A stretch of 64,000 bases of DNA, from NCBI GenBank assembly GCA_004005435.1, contig RZWH01000002.1:248001-312000 (forward strand), read 5' to 3'. The position numbers and the translations under genes are program-made. Source of the stretch: Rhodobacteraceae bacterium CCMM004 (GTDB lineage Bacteria; Pseudomonadota; Alphaproteobacteria; Rhodobacterales; Rhodobacteraceae). The notes under the pieces were generated by a model that saw only the letters and a program-made list of their open reading frames with translations, was not told where the DNA came from and made no database searches. Shown here piece after piece: positions 46,591-56,787 of this stretch; positions within the stretch are counted from its first letter, which is position 1, and each line of letters opens with the position of its first letter.

Positions 46591-48000
46591 TCATGCCGCC
46601 GCCTTTTCCAGACGCGCGGGCAGCGCATTGGCCCAGGCGCTGATCGTCCCGGCACCGAGGCAGACCACCATATCGCCCGGCTGGCACTGTTCGCGCACCA
46701 GCCGCTCCAGGTCGTCTTCGCCCAAGAGTGCGCGGGCGTGGCGGTGGCCGTGGCGGATCAGCCCGGCCACCAGGTCGTCGCGACTGGCGCCGGGGATCGG
46801 GTCCTCTCCGGCGGCGAAGACCTCGGCGATGGCGACCACATCGGCCTCGTGAAAGCAGCCGCAGAACTGATCGAACAGCGAGGACAGGCGCGAATAGCGG
46901 TGCGGCTGGTGCACGGCGATCACCCGCCCCTCGGCGGCGTGGCGGGCGGCCTTGAGCACCGCGGCAATCTCCACCGGGTGGTGGCCGTAGTCGTCGATAA
47001 TGGTTACCCCGTCGACCACGCCGACCTGGGTAAAGCGCCGGTTGACGCCCTTGAACGCAGCCAGGGCCTCTCGGATCTCGGCCCCCTTCATCCCCAGGTG
47101 CCGCGCCACCGCCACCGCCGCCAGCGCGTTCGAGACGTTGTGGTCGCCGGGCATCGGCAGGGTGCAATCCTCGATCACCATGTTCTCGGACTGGAGCGCG
47201 ATGTCGAAGCGGGCCTTGCCCTTCTCATAGTGCAGATTCACGGCGCGCACGTCGGCCTGGGCGTTGAAGCCGAAGGTGACGACGCGGCGGTCGCTGATCC
47301 GGCCGACCAGCGCCTGAACCTCCGGATGGTCGGTGCAGCACACCGCGACGCCGTAGAACGGGATGTTGGTGACGAAGTCGTAAAAGCCCTGGCGCAGCGC
47401 CTCGATCGAGCCCCAGTGCTCCATGTGCTCGGGGTCGATGTTGGTGACGATGGCGATGGTCGCGGGCAGGCGGTTGAAGGTGCCGTCGCTCTCGTCGGCC
47501 TCGACCACCATCCACTCGCCCTGCCCCACCCGCGCATTCGAGCCGTAGGCGTGAATGATGCCGCCGTTGATCACCGTCGGGTCGAGCCCGCCGGCGTCGA
47601 GCAGCGTCGCCACCATGGTGGTCGTCGTGGTCTTGCCATGGGTGCCCGCGACGGCGACGTTCGAGCGCAGGCGCATCAGTTCGGCCAGCATTTCGGCCCG
47701 GCGCACCACCGGCAGGCCCCGGGCGCGGGCGGCGTCGAGTTCGGGGTTGCCCGGCTTGATCGCGGACGAGATCACCACGACCTCGGCGCCCTCCAGGTTT
47801 TCGGCCGCCTGGCCCAGGAACACCCGCGCGCCCAGGCCCTCCAGCCGCTCGGTGATCGCCGACGCCTTCTGATCCGAGCCCTGCACGATGTAGCCGTGGT
47901 TGATCAGCACCTCGGCGATGCCGGACATGCCGATGCCGCCGATGCCGACGAAGTGGATCGCGCCCATGTCGGTGGGCAGCTTGGTCGCGGCGGCGTTCAT
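46591..48000 (-). CDS. murC: UDP-N-acetylmuramate--L-alanine ligase
   Basis: A 469-residue Mur ligase that adds the first amino acid, L-Ala, to UDP-MurNAc. [14 protein letters not shown] is the N-terminal UDP-binding loop, [11 protein letters not shown] the ATP P-loop (about 119-129), EADESDGTF and DPEHMEHW the central motifs, and DYGHHP the C-terminal one. It is translated 4 bases into murG's end. Confidence 0.96.
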   Translation of the reverse strand: MNAAATKLPTDMGAIHFVGIGGIGMSGIAEVLINHGYIVQGSDQKASAITERLEGLGARVFLGQAAENLEGAEVVVISSAIKPGNPELDAARARGLPVVRRAEMLAELMRLRSNVAVAGTHGKTTTTTMVATLLDAGGLDPTVINGGIIHAYGSNARVGQGEWMVVEADESDGTFNRLPATIAIVTNIDPEHMEHWGSIEALRQGFYDFVTNIPFYGVAVCCTDHPEVQALVGRISDRRVVTFGFNAQADVRAVNLHYEKGKARFDIALQSENMVIEDCTLPMPGDHNVSNALAAVAVARHLGMKGAEIREALAAFKGVNRRFTQVGVVDGVTIIDDYGHHPVEIAAVLKAARHAAEGRVIAVHQPHRYSRLSSLFDQFCGCFHEADVVAIAEVFAAGEDPIPGASRDDLVAGLIRHGHRHARALLGEDDLERLVREQCQPGDMVVCLGAGTISAWANALPARLEKAAA

Positions 48001-49121
48001 GGCGTCGCTCCTTGGAGGTTGGGGGGTGGACTGGCCGGGCCTACCAGCGACTGGGCCAGGTCGGCAAGGCGTTCGGCGGCGTCGGCGACACCGTGGGCGC
48101 GGGCGTTGCGCGCCATCCTCATCGCGCGGTCGGGATCGCCCAGGACCGCCGCGATGCGCTCGGCCAGGAGGTCGGGCGTCAGCCCCTCCTCCTGCAGCGC
48201 CTCGGCGGCGTCGGCGCGCACCAGCCCGACGGCGTTGGCGGTCTGGTGGTCGTCGGCGGCGGCGGCAAAGGGGATCAGGATCGCCGGGCGCCCGATCACG
48301 CTGATGTCGGCCACCGACGAGGCGCCGGCGCGGCTGATCACCAGCTGCGCATCGGTCATCCGCCGCGGCAGGTCGTCGAAGAACGGCGCGACCTCCGCCT
48401 GGATCCCCTGTCTGGCATAGAAGTCCGTCACCCTGTCATGATCCTCGCCCCGCGCCTGATGGGCAACGCGGATGTTGGACCTGAGGTTCATCGGGAGGCC
48501 GTCGATGGCCGGGGGCACGAGATCCGACAGGATGCGCGCGCCCTGGCTGCCGCCGATCACCAGCAGAGACATGGGATAGTCGCCGGGCGCGATGTATCCC
48601 GCCTCGGCCCGCGCCCGCACGGCTGCGCGGACCGGGTTGCCCGTGTGCACGCCCTCGATCCCCTCGGGGAGCCGGGTGGGCCAGGTGCCGCAGGCCACCG
48701 CGTCGACCCGCGGGGCGAACAGGGTGTTGACCCGGCCGAGGACCCCGTTTTGTTCGTGGATGAACCGCGGAATGCGCAGCATCCAGGCCGCCGACAGCGC
48801 CGGGATCGACGGGTAACCGCCGAACCCCGCCACCAAGGCGGGCGGGTCGCGCCGCATCGCCATCAGCGCCGACAGGACACCGCGGCCGAGGGTCAGGGGC
48901 ACCCGCGCCCGAGCCAGCGCCCCGCCGCGGGAAAACGTCGCCGAGGCCACCTCGCGCACCTCGACGGCCTCGGGGAACCCGCCGGCATACCGCGCGCCGC
49001 GGGCGTCGGTCGACAGCCGCACCCGCCAGCCGCGGGCCAGCATCTCCTCGGCCAGGGCCTGGGCGGGGAACATGTGCCCGCCGGTGCCGCCCGCGGCGAT
49101 GACGAGGAGGGGGGCGGCCAC
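47997..49121 (-). CDS. murG: Lipid II synthase, UDP-GlcNAc transferase
   Basis: A 374-residue glycosyltransferase that converts lipid I to lipid II at the inner face of the membrane. N-terminal [17 protein letters not shown], then [23 protein letters not shown] and the C-terminal [22 protein letters not shown] donor loop. The start is GTG (49121), overlapping the end of nothing but 10 bases from ftsW. Confidence 0.95.
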   Translation of the reverse strand: MAAPLLVIAAGGTGGHMFPAQALAEEMLARGWRVRLSTDARGARYAGGFPEAVEVREVASATFSRGGALARARVPLTLGRGVLSALMAMRRDPPALVAGFGGYPSIPALSAAWMLRIPRFIHEQNGVLGRVNTLFAPRVDAVACGTWPTRLPEGIEGVHTGNPVRAAVRARAEAGYIAPGDYPMSLLVIGGSQGARILSDLVPPAIDGLPMNLRSNIRVAHQARGEDHDRVTDFYARQGIQAEVAPFFDDLPRRMTDAQLVISRAGASSVADISVIGRPAILIPFAAAADDHQTANAVGLVRADAAEALQEEGLTPDLLAERIAAVLGDPDRAMRMARNARAHGVADAAERLADLAQSLVGPASPPPNLQGATP

Positions 49122-49131
49122 CGGACGGACC

Positions 49132-50298
49132 TCAGCGCCTGCGACTGAAGAGCAGGTCGCCGATCTCGCCCTGGGGCCGCGCGCGGGTGAACGCCAGGAG
49201 CATCCCCACCGCGATGCCGCCTGCGATCAGCGACGAGCCTCCGTAGCTGACGAAGGGCAGCGTCATGCCCTTGGCCGGCAGAAGCCGCACCGCGACACCC
49301 ATGTTGACCATTGCCTGCACGCCGAAGGTGCAGGCCAGCCCAGCCCCCGCCAAGCGGATGAACGGATCGCGCTCGCGCATCAGCCGCACCAGGCTGCGGA
49401 TCACGATGGTGGCATAGAGGGCGATGATCGCCAGCACCAGCATGAGCCCGTACTCCTCGGCCGCCACGGCGATGATGAAGTCGGTATGGGCGTCGGGCAG
49501 CGACCACTTGACCTCGCCCTCGCCCACCCCGACGCCGAAGAAGCCGCCCTCGCGGATGGCGTTGGTCGCATAGCCGAGCTGGGTCGTGGGATCGACGTCG
49601 GGCGACAGAAACCCGTCGATGCGGCGGGCAAAGTGCTCGGAGCCGTTATACGCGACCGTCCCGGCCAACAGCACCGCCACCGCCAAAGCGACGAGCAGCA
49701 GGATCGGCGCGCCCGAGATGAAATACATCACCCCCCAGGCAAAGAGGATGAGACAGGCCTGGCCGAAATCCGGTTGGATCGCCAACAGCCCCACGATCAC
49801 CACGGTGAGCGCCAGCGACAGCGCCCGTCCCGGCGGCCCGCCCACCTCCTGGTTGGCGGCGATCATCCAGGCGGCGACGACGACGAAGCCAGGCTTGAGG
49901 AACTCCGAGGGCTGCACGCTGGCGAACCCCAGCGAATACCACCGCACCGCGCCCTTGCCGAAATCGGTGCCGAAGAACGGCAGAAAGGCCAGCGCAACGA
50001 AGGCGCAGACAAAGCCCACGACCGCCAGGCGCCGCACCAGTTGCGGGGTCATCATCGTGGTAACCCACAGGGCCAGCAGCGCCGCGCCCCCGAACACCGC
50101 CTGCCGCTCGACATAGTGAAAGGCGTCAAAGCCGTTGCGCGCGGCCAGGGGCGGCGACGAGGCCAGCCCCAGGAGCAGCCCGATGCCGAAGAGCAGCAGG
50201 ACGCAACTGAGCGACCACTTGTCGATCGTGCTCCACCATCTGGGGAGAATCGGCTCGCCGCCAGCCACCGGCCGGGGCCCATAGACCATGTCCGTCAT
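49132..50298 (-). CDS. ftsW: SEDS peptidoglycan polymerase FtsW
   Basis: A 388-residue membrane protein with ten helices, the septal glycosyltransferase partner of FtsI. Conserved SEDS motifs are [35 protein letters not shown] and the end segment [16 protein letters not shown] 50298 is the first gene after the inserted plus-strand trio, so it needs a promoter in 50299-50442. Confidence 0.95.
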   Translation of the reverse strand: MTDMVYGPRPVAGGEPILPRWWSTIDKWSLSCVLLLFGIGLLLGLASSPPLAARNGFDAFHYVERQAVFGGAALLALWVTTMMTPQLVRRLAVVGFVCAFVALAFLPFFGTDFGKGAVRWYSLGFASVQPSEFLKPGFVVVAAWMIAANQEVGGPPGRALSLALTVVIVGLLAIQPDFGQACLILFAWGVMYFISGAPILLLVALAVAVLLAGTVAYNGSEHFARRIDGFLSPDVDPTTQLGYATNAIREGGFFGVGVGEGEVKWSLPDAHTDFIIAVAAEEYGLMLVLAIIALYATIVIRSLVRLMRERDPFIRLAGAGLACTFGVQAMVNMGVAVRLLPAKGMTLPFVSYGGSSLIAGGIAVGMLLAFTRARPQGEIGDLLFSRRR

Positions 50299-50404
50299 CG
50301 CAAAACCGTCGCTCGCTGCCTCTCGATGCCCGTTTGCCGGGTCTGGCGCGGAGGGTAGCGTGGATCCCGCCTCGTGGCCAGCGGTTTGCGCCACCGCATC
50401 GGGC

Positions 50405-50444
50405 TTGTATATCGTAAATCCATTATATAACTTTATTGCGATAT
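50405..50444 (+). promoter_or_regulatory. Promoter and operator of the ArsR-SRPBCC-AlkD unit
   Basis: -35 TTGTAT (50405-50410), 15-base spacer, -10 TATAAC (50426-50431). An interrupted dyad ATATCG (50409-50414) / CGATAT (50439-50444) surrounds it and could be the ArsR site. Predicted start of transcription is about 5 bases before the ATG at 50443, and no Shine-Dalgarno site is seen. Confidence 0.45.
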
Positions 50445-50787
50445 GCGAATCGATCCTGTCTTCGCCGCCCTGTCCGATCCGATCCGCCGGGCGATCCTGT
50501 CGCGGCTCGCCGAGGGACCGGCCAGCGTGGCCGACCTGACCGCGTCCCTGCCCGTCAGCCAGCCCGCCGTGTCGCGGCATCTCAAGGTGCTGGAGGGCGC
50601 GGGGCTGATCCGCCGCGAGGTCCGCGCGCAGCAGCGCATCAGCCATCTGGAGCCCGCCGCGCTGGCCGCGGCCGGCGCCTGGCTCGACGGTCTGCGCGCC
50701 ACCTGGGCCGACCGCTTCGACCGCCTCGACGACGTCCTCGACGACCTGCAACGGGAGACCCCGCATGATCCGCCATCTGACGCTTGA
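50443..50787 (+). CDS. ArsR-type winged-helix regulator
   Basis: A 114-residue small HTH protein. Residues 1-80 form the winged helix; the recognition segment is LPVSQPAVSRHLKVLEGAGL. It has no metal-binding Cys pair like classic ArsR, and belongs to the SRPBCC-linked subgroup, which often occurs next to an AHSA1 protein. The next gene starts 23 bases before its end. Transcribed opposite to the surrounding dcw genes. Confidence 0.9.
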   Translation: MRIDPVFAALSDPIRRAILSRLAEGPASVADLTASLPVSQPAVSRHLKVLEGAGLIRREVRAQQRISHLEPAALAAAGAWLDGLRATWADRFDRLDDVLDDLQRETPHDPPSDA

Positions 50788-51247
50788 GACCCTGGGCGAC
50801 CGCGCCCTGACCGTCACCCGCGACTTCGCCGCGCCGCCCGCGCTGCTCTGGCGCGCGTTCACCGAGCCCGATCTGGTCCGCCGCTGGATGGGCAACCCCG
50901 GCCACCCGATGCAGAGCGCCGAGGCGGATGTGCGCGAGGGCGGCACGCTCCGCTACGTCTGGGCGATGCCGGACGGCACCCCGCTGGTCGTAACCGGCCG
51001 CTACGTGGTGCTGGACCCGCCGCGTCGCATCGTCCACGCAGAGAGCTTTTCGCCCGACTGGACCGGCGGCGAGACCGAGATCGAGACCCTCTTCGACGAC
51101 ATCGACGGCGGCACCCGCCTCACGATGACGGTGACCTACGCGACCCCCGGGGTCCGCGCCGCCGCGATGGCGACGCCCATGGCCGCGGGGATGGAGGCGG
51201 GCTATGGCCAGCTCGACGCGCTGCTGGCCGAGGGTCTGCCCGGGTGA
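50765..51247 (+). CDS. SRPBCC/AHSA1 domain protein
   Basis: A 160-residue START-like hydrophobic-cavity protein. The AHSA1 signature starts VTRDFAAPPALLWRAFTEPDLVRRWMG, with WAMPDGTPLVVTGRYVVLDPP and F-D-DIDGGTRLTMTVTY. It would bind a hydrophobic small molecule or aid stress-related folding. It is coupled to the ArsR gene upstream and followed by the AlkD-like gene with a 4-base overlap. Confidence 0.9.
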   Translation: MIRHLTLETLGDRALTVTRDFAAPPALLWRAFTEPDLVRRWMGNPGHPMQSAEADVREGGTLRYVWAMPDGTPLVVTGRYVVLDPPRRIVHAESFSPDWTGGETEIETLFDDIDGGTRLTMTVTYATPGVRAAAMATPMAAGMEAGYGQLDALLAEGLPG

Positions 51248-51891
51248 CGCCTGCCGCTGTCGTCGCAAGGCTGGAGGCGATCGCCACCGATGCCGAGCGG
51301 GCCAAGCTCGCCCGCTACGGCATTCCCGACGACCGGGCGATGGGCATCGCCATGCGCGCCATGCAGGCGCTCGCCCGCCAGATCGGGCGCGACCACGCCC
51401 TGGCTTTGGCCCTGTGGCGCGACGGCCGTTATGAGCCGCGGACGGTGGCGGTCTACGTCGCCGACCCGCAGGCGATGACGGCGGCCGAGATGGACGACTG
51501 GGCGGGCGATCTCGACAGCTGGGCGCTGTGCGACACCGCCGCCTTCCATCTCTTCGACCGGACGCCCCATGCCTGGGACGCCGTCGCGCGGTGGACGGCG
51601 GACGACCGGCTCTATGTGCGCCGGGCGGGGCTGGCGACGCTGTGGGGCCTCGGCTCGCACGACGAAGTGGCGGAGGACAGCCGCTTCGCCGACGCCTTGA
51701 AGGCCCTGGCGCCGGTGGCCGAGGACACCCGGGACCACGTGCAGAAGGCGCTGTCCATGGCCGCCCGCTCGGCCCTGCGCCGCGGGCCGCTGGCTCGCAC
51801 GGCCGCTGCCGCCTTGGCAAACGCCTGCGCATCCCGCCCCGAGACCGCGCCCCGCCGCACCGCGCGCGAGATCCGGCGCGCGCTGGCCTGA
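51244..51891 (+). CDS. DNA alkylation repair protein, AlkD-like
   Basis: A 215-residue protein of helical HEAT-type repeats. It resembles AlkD-family DNA glycosylases: LARYGIPDDRAMGIAMRAMQALARQIGRDHALALALW, and DNWDLCD-like LDSWALCDTAAFHLFDRTP around residues 90-105 with the catalytic Asp. It may release alkylated purines. Its stop is only 3 bases from the murD stop on the other strand. Confidence 0.82.
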   Translation: MTPAAVVARLEAIATDAERAKLARYGIPDDRAMGIAMRAMQALARQIGRDHALALALWRDGRYEPRTVAVYVADPQAMTAAEMDDWAGDLDSWALCDTAAFHLFDRTPHAWDAVARWTADDRLYVRRAGLATLWGLGSHDEVAEDSRFADALKALAPVAEDTRDHVQKALSMAARSALRRGPLARTAAAALANACASRPETAPRRTAREIRRALA

Positions 51892-51894
51892 CCG

Positions 51895-53295
51895 TCAGCC
51901 GCCCAGCGCCGCCACCCGGTCGATGAAGTCGCGCCCCCGAGCCTCGAAATCGGGATATTGATCGAAGCTCGCCGCGGCAGGGGCCAGCAGCACCGTCTCT
52001 CCCGGCTGGGCCTCGGCGGCGGCGCGGGCGACGGCCGTGGCCATGTCGCCGCAAATCTCGGCTGGCGTGTCGCCCAGTTGCGTGGCAAAGGCCGCGGCGG
52101 AGTGCCCGATAAGGTAGGCTTTGACGACCTCTCCCAGGTGCGGCGCCAGGGCGGCGATGCCGCCGTCCTTGCCCAGGCCACCGGCGATCCAGCGGATCCG
52201 GCGGAAGGCCATGAGCGCCTGGGCGGCGCTGTCCACGTTCGTCGCCTTGCTGTCGTTGACGAAGGCGACGCCGCCGATCTCGGCCACCAGCTGGCTGCGG
52301 TGGGGCAGACCGGCAAAGCTCCGCAACCCCGCCTCGATGGCGCGCGGGGACAGGCCCAGCGCCCGGCACGCGCCCCACGCGGCACAGGCGTTCTGGTGGT
52401 TGTGGCGCCCCGGCAGACCGACGATGCCGCGCAGATCGACGCTGGCCACCTGCCGGCCCTTGCGCCACTCGGCCAGGTGCCCCTTGCGCGCCACCACCCA
52501 CCAGCCCGCACCGGCGGCCTTGCGCGTCACGCTGACCGAGATCAGGCGGTCGTCGCCCGGCCCCTCGGCCATCTGGTTGGCCAGATAGCGGCCCTCGGCC
52601 TCGTCCACGCCGACCACCGCGCGGTCCGGCCCGCCCTCGGCGAAGAGGCGTCGCTTTGCGGCGAAGTAGCCGCCCATGCCGCCGTGCCGGTCCAGGTGGT
52701 CGGGCGACAGGTTGGTGAAGACCGCGACGTCCGGGGTCAGCGCCCGCGCCAGGTCGGTCTGATAGCTCGACAGCTCCAGCACCACGACGGCCCCGTCCCC
52801 GGGCGGCTCGATGTCCAGGACGCCACGGCCGATGTTGCCGGCCAGCTGTGCCGGACGCCCGGCCTCGGCCAGGATGTGATGGATCAGCGCCGAGGTCGTG
52901 GACTTGCCGTTCGAACCGGTGATCGCGACCACCCGCGGCGCGGTGTCGTAGCGGTCCCAGAGGGGCACGGCGACGGAGCGAAAGAAGAGGCCGATGTCGT
53001 TGTCGACGGGCACGCCCGCGTCCATCGCCGCGGCGATCACCCGGTGCGGCGCGGGATAGAGGTGGGGGATGCCCGGCGAGACGATCAGCGCCGACACGCC
53101 CTCCCACCCGCCGGGCCCGGTGGGATCGTGGAGCGTCAGGCCCACGGCTTCGGCGCGCGCCCGCGCCTCGGCGCCGTCGTCCCAGCACAGCGGCTCGGCC
53201 CCGCCTGCCGCCAGCGCCCGCGCGGCGGAGAGGCCGGAGCGGCCGAGGCCGAGGACGGCGATCCGCTGTCCCGTGACGCCGCGGACCGGGATCAT
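51895..53295 (-). CDS. murD: UDP-N-acetylmuramoyl-L-alanine--D-glutamate ligase
   Basis: A 466-residue Mur ligase. The N-terminal UDP loop reads [13 protein letters not shown], the ATP loop [13 protein letters not shown] (about 119-131), central [13 protein letters not shown], and the C-terminal [15 protein letters not shown]. It adds D-Glu. ATG 53295 overlaps the ATPase stop by 4 bases. The convergent AlkD-like gene ends 3 bases from its stop. Confidence 0.95.
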   Translation of the reverse strand: MIPVRGVTGQRIAVLGLGRSGLSAARALAAGGAEPLCWDDGAEARARAEAVGLTLHDPTGPGGWEGVSALIVSPGIPHLYPAPHRVIAAAMDAGVPVDNDIGLFFRSVAVPLWDRYDTAPRVVAITGSNGKSTTSALIHHILAEAGRPAQLAGNIGRGVLDIEPPGDGAVVVLELSSYQTDLARALTPDVAVFTNLSPDHLDRHGGMGGYFAAKRRLFAEGGPDRAVVGVDEAEGRYLANQMAEGPGDDRLISVSVTRKAAGAGWWVVARKGHLAEWRKGRQVASVDLRGIVGLPGRHNHQNACAAWGACRALGLSPRAIEAGLRSFAGLPHRSQLVAEIGGVAFVNDSKATNVDSAAQALMAFRRIRWIAGGLGKDGGIAALAPHLGEVVKAYLIGHSAAAFATQLGDTPAEICGDMATAVARAAAEAQPGETVLLAPAAASFDQYPDFEARGRDFIDRVAALGG

Positions 53296-53870
53296 GGCGC
53301 CACCTCTTCCGTCAGGCCCAGCCGCGCCAAAGCCCAGTCGGCGCGCGCGGCCACCGTCACCTTGGGCAGGACGTGCAGGCGGTAACCCCAGGTAGGCAGG
53401 CGGCGGGCGAGGTCGTCGGCCTCCGCCGCCGCGGCGGCCAGGTCGTGGCGGCGATCGGCGTCTGTGGCGAAGATCTCGGGCCACAGCGGGGCGAACAACA
53501 CGTCGGTGTCGTAGAGCCCGCGCGGATCGACCGCGGGCAGCGCCGCGCCGATCCGCGCCCCGTGAGCCAGCGCGTCGAGAGCCGAGCGGTCGAAGACGGC
53601 GACCGGCGCCGTCGCCCCCTCAAGATCGGCCAGCGCCGTCTCGACGCAAGCACGGGCGAAACCTCCGGGGTCGTCCCATGGGGTTGCGAGGCCAGCCGCG
53701 ATGACACGGCGCCCCGGCTCGGCCACCGTGGCGATGCCCCGCCCGGCCAGCGCGGCCAGCAGCGTGGACTTGCCCCCGCCCGAAGCGCCGGTGAGAACCA
53801 CGCGCCTCACCAAGGGTCTGTGCGCCCGATCCCGCGGTTTGCCCCCGGTGACCGGCGCGACGCGGCTCAT
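53292..53870 (-). CDS. P-loop ATPase, AAA_28/Ttd14-type
   Basis: A 192-residue protein with a Walker [13 protein letters not shown] (about 26-37) and a DxxR-like [11 protein letters not shown] (about 90-100). Related to small NadR/Ttd14-like kinases and ATPases of unknown substrate. It is translationally coupled on both sides (4-base overlaps with the ACT gene and murD), so it is firmly a member of the dcw operon here. No direct tie to cell-wall work is known. Confidence 0.78.
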   Translation of the reverse strand: MSRVAPVTGGKPRDRAHRPLVRRVVLTGASGGGKSTLLAALAGRGIATVAEPGRRVIAAGLATPWDDPGGFARACVETALADLEGATAPVAVFDRSALDALAHGARIGAALPAVDPRGLYDTDVLFAPLWPEIFATDADRRHDLAAAAAEADDLARRLPTWGYRLHVLPKVTVAARADWALARLGLTEEVAP

Positions 53871-54271
53871 CCCGCGCCCCCGGCGGCCAGATCCTGGAGG
53901 ATGGCCAGCGCCCGCTCGGCGTCGCGCTCGGGCACGAAGAGGTGGTCGTGGTGGTGCGCGGCGACGACGTTGCAGGCGATCCCGGCCGCCGCCAGCGCGC
54001 CGGACACCGCCGCCGTCAGCCCCACGCCGTCGAGCGCCGACACGATGCGCAGGGTGATCTGCCTGAGCGGCAGGTCGACCGACAGCCCCTCGGCCGCCGC
54101 GATCTCCAAAGGCAGGATCGCCGACAGCCCCTCGGGCTCCCACATGGTGGCGACCGCCCCGGCGATCAGTTCGGGCCGGTCCACGGTGGCGAAAACGACG
54201 CGGCCCGGCTCCAGCGTCGGCGCCATCCCCGCGACCATCAGCGCGGCGTCGCGGACCGGCGCCCCGGGCAT
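53867..54271 (-). CDS. Small ACT-domain protein
   Basis: A 134-residue protein of two ACT-like repeats (about 15-68 and 72-130; the second with LRIVSALDGVGLTAAVSGALAAAGI, CNVVAAHHHDHLFVPERDAERAL). It has no catalytic domain, so it probably binds an amino acid or acts as a regulatory partner. Its ATG overlaps the mraY stop (54271) and the next gene. It lies within the dcw operon between mraY and the ATPase. Confidence 0.75.
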   Translation of the reverse strand: MPGAPVRDAALMVAGMAPTLEPGRVVFATVDRPELIAGAVATMWEPEGLSAILPLEIAAAEGLSVDLPLRQITLRIVSALDGVGLTAAVSGALAAAGIACNVVAAHHHDHLFVPERDAERALAILQDLAAGGAG

Positions 54272-55356
54272 CAGCGCACCTTGAGCGTGGCCAGACCGAT
54301 CAGCGCCAGGATCACCGAGATGATCCAGAAGCGGATGACGATCTGCGGCTCGGCCCAACCGCGCTTTTCAAAGTGGTGGTGGATCGGCGCCATCAGGAAC
54401 ACCCGCTTGCCCGTCCGCTTGAAATACAGCACCTGGATGATCACGCTCAGCGCCTCGACCACGAACAGCCCGCCGACGATGGCCAGCACGATCTCGTGCT
54501 TGATGGCCACGGCGATGGCGCCCAGCGCGCCGCCCAAGGCGAGGCTGCCGGTATCGCCCATGAAGACTGCCGCGGGCGGCGCGTTATACCATAGAAACCC
54601 CAGCCCGCCGCCGATCAATCCGGCGGTGAAGATCAGGATCTCTCCGGTGCCCGGCACGTAGTGGACGTCGAGATACTCGGTGAAGTCGACGCGGCCCACG
54701 GCATAGGCGATGGCGCCCAGGGTGCCGGCGGCGATCATCACAGGCATGATCGCCAGACCGTCCAGTCCGTCGGTCAGGTTCACCGCGTTCGCCGCGCCGA
54801 CGATGACGATCATGGCGAAGGGAACGAAGAAGATCCCGAGGTTTAGGAGCACGTCCTTGAACACCGGAAAGGCGAGTTGGTTCGACAACTCGGCGGGGTG
54901 GAACCAGGCCGCCCACACCGCCGCCAACCCGGCGATGACGAAGCCGATGGCCAGGCGCACCTTGCCCGACACCCCGGCGTGGCTGTTCTTGGACACCTTG
55001 GAGAAGTCGTCGGCGAACCCGATCAGCCCGAACGACACGGTGACGAAGAGCACCATCCAGACATAGGGATTGTCGAGCCGCGCCCAGAGCAGCGACGACA
55101 CCAGGACCGCCCCGAGGATCAGCGCGCCGCCCATGGTGGGGGTGCCCGCCTTGGTCTCGATATGGCTTTCGGGTCCGTCTTCGCGGATCGGCTGGCCCTG
55201 CTTCTGGCTGCGCCGGAGCAGGTTGATCAGCGGCGGCCCGAAGAGGAAGCCGAAGATCAGGGCGGTGAAGAACGCGCCGCCCGCGCGGAAGGTGATGTAG
55301 CGGAATAGGTTGAAGACGTCGCCGCCGTCGGAGAACTCGGTAAGCCAATATAACAT
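54271..55356 (-). CDS. mraY: Phospho-N-acetylmuramoyl-pentapeptide transferase
   Basis: A 361-residue membrane enzyme with ten helices, making lipid [16 protein letters not shown] (the Asp pair), [13 protein letters not shown] and the cytoplasmic HHHFEKRGW are all seen. The ATG at 55356 directly follows the murF stop by one base. Confidence 0.96.
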   Translation of the reverse strand: MLYWLTEFSDGGDVFNLFRYITFRAGGAFFTALIFGFLFGPPLINLLRRSQKQGQPIREDGPESHIETKAGTPTMGGALILGAVLVSSLLWARLDNPYVWMVLFVTVSFGLIGFADDFSKVSKNSHAGVSGKVRLAIGFVIAGLAAVWAAWFHPAELSNQLAFPVFKDVLLNLGIFFVPFAMIVIVGAANAVNLTDGLDGLAIMPVMIAAGTLGAIAYAVGRVDFTEYLDVHYVPGTGEILIFTAGLIGGGLGFLWYNAPPAAVFMGDTGSLALGGALGAIAVAIKHEIVLAIVGGLFVVEALSVIIQVLYFKRTGKRVFLMAPIHHHFEKRGWAEPQIVIRFWIISVILALIGLATLKVR

Positions 55357-56787
55357 TCAGGTCGTGTCCGTGTGAGCCGGGGCGCGGCGATGGCCCAGTT
55401 TGCGGATGGCGTCAACCACCCGCGCGGCCAGGGACGCCTTGGAGCCCTTCACCAGCACCAGATCTCCGGGGCGGAGCAGCGTATGGGTCACACCTGCCAT
55501 GGCGTCGGCGGTTTCGTGCCAGACGCCGCGCTGGCCCTCGGGCAGCGCGTCGCGCAGCGCCGCCATGCGGGGACCGAGCGTGTGGACCGTGTCGACCGCG
55601 TCGAGCCCGGGATGCCGGGCGATGGCGGCGTGCATCTCTGCCTCCTCGGGGCCCAGTTCCAGCATATCGCCCAGGATGGCGACGCGGCGGCCGCCGGGCA
55701 GCGGCTCGGTCCCGATCAGCACGTCGAGCGCGGCCGCGACCGAGGCCGGGTTGGCGTTGAAGGCATCGTCGAAGAGGTCGATGCCCCGGTCGGGGTCGTC
55801 GGGGTCCAGCACGATGCGTTCCCGCGTGCCGCGGCCCGCGGTCGGGCTCCAGCGCCCGAGGTCGTTGGCCGCCACGGCCATGTCGGCGCCCAGCGCCCGC
55901 GCGACCGCCAGCACCGCGAGCCCGTTGTCGGCCAGATGCCGACCCGGCGCGTCGAGCTTGAACAGGAACGGGCCGTCGGGCCCCTCGGCCTCGACCACAG
56001 TGCGGCCCTGGGCCAGGGTGGCCGAGAGGCGGCGCAGGTCCACTCCTTCCGTGGCGCCGAAGCGCAAGTGCCGCGCCGCGTGGGCCTCGGCCGCCGCGGC
56101 CAGGATCGGCGCGGTGGCGATGTCGGCGTTCCAGATCGCGGTGCCCCCGGGCTCCAACCCCTCGTAGATCGACGCTTTCTCCCGGGCGATGCCGTCCAGA
56201 TCCTCGAACGCCTCCAGATGCGCCGCCGCCACCGTGGTGACGACCGCCACATGGGGGCGCGCGAGGCGCGACAGCGGCGCGATCTCGCCCGGCGCGCTCA
56301 TCCCGATCTCGACGATGGCATAGTCGGTGTCGGCGGGCATTCGCGCCAGGGTCAGCGGCACGCCCCAGTGGTTGTTGTAGCTGGCCTCGGCGGCGTGGAC
56401 CCGACCCTGCGAGGACAGCGCGGCGCGCAGCATCTCCTTGGTCGAGGTCTTGCCCACCGACCCGGTGATCGCCGCCACCCGCGCGGCCGAACGGGCTCGC
56501 CCCGCGGCACCCAGCCGCTCCAGCGCGCGCTGGACGTCGTCGACCAGGAGGAGCGGCGCGCCCTCCCCCACCCCCTCGGGCACACGGCTGACCAGCGCCG
56601 CCGCGGCGCCCTTGTCCAGCGCCTGCGCGACGAAATCGTGGCCGTCCCGCGCGGCGGTCAGCGCGACGAAGAGATCGCCGGGGGCGAGCGTGCGCGTGTC
56701 GATGGAGACGCCGGTGGCGTGCCAGTCACGGGCGGCGGTGCCTCCGGTCGCCTCGGCCGCGGCGGCGGACGTCCAGAGCGCGCTCAC
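55357..56787 (-). CDS. murF: UDP-N-acetylmuramoyl-tripeptide--D-alanyl-D-alanine ligase
   Basis: A 476-residue Mur ligase adding D-Ala-D-Ala. ATP loop ITGSVGKTSTKEM (about 107-119), EIGMSAPGEI, NADI-type and FDDAFNANPASV are the expected motifs. The GTG start (56787) overlaps the murE stop by 4 bases. Confidence 0.95.
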   Translation of the reverse strand: MSALWTSAAAAEATGGTAARDWHATGVSIDTRTLAPGDLFVALTAARDGHDFVAQALDKGAAAALVSRVPEGVGEGAPLLLVDDVQRALERLGAAGRARSAARVAAITGSVGKTSTKEMLRAALSSQGRVHAAEASYNNHWGVPLTLARMPADTDYAIVEIGMSAPGEIAPLSRLARPHVAVVTTVAAAHLEAFEDLDGIAREKASIYEGLEPGGTAIWNADIATAPILAAAAEAHAARHLRFGATEGVDLRRLSATLAQGRTVVEAEGPDGPFLFKLDAPGRHLADNGLAVLAVARALGADMAVAANDLGRWSPTAGRGTRERIVLDPDDPDRGIDLFDDAFNANPASVAAALDVLIGTEPLPGGRRVAILGDMLELGPEEAEMHAAIARHPGLDAVDTVHTLGPRMAALRDALPEGQRGVWHETADAMAGVTHTLLRPGDLVLVKGSKASLAARVVDAIRKLGHRRAPAHTDTT

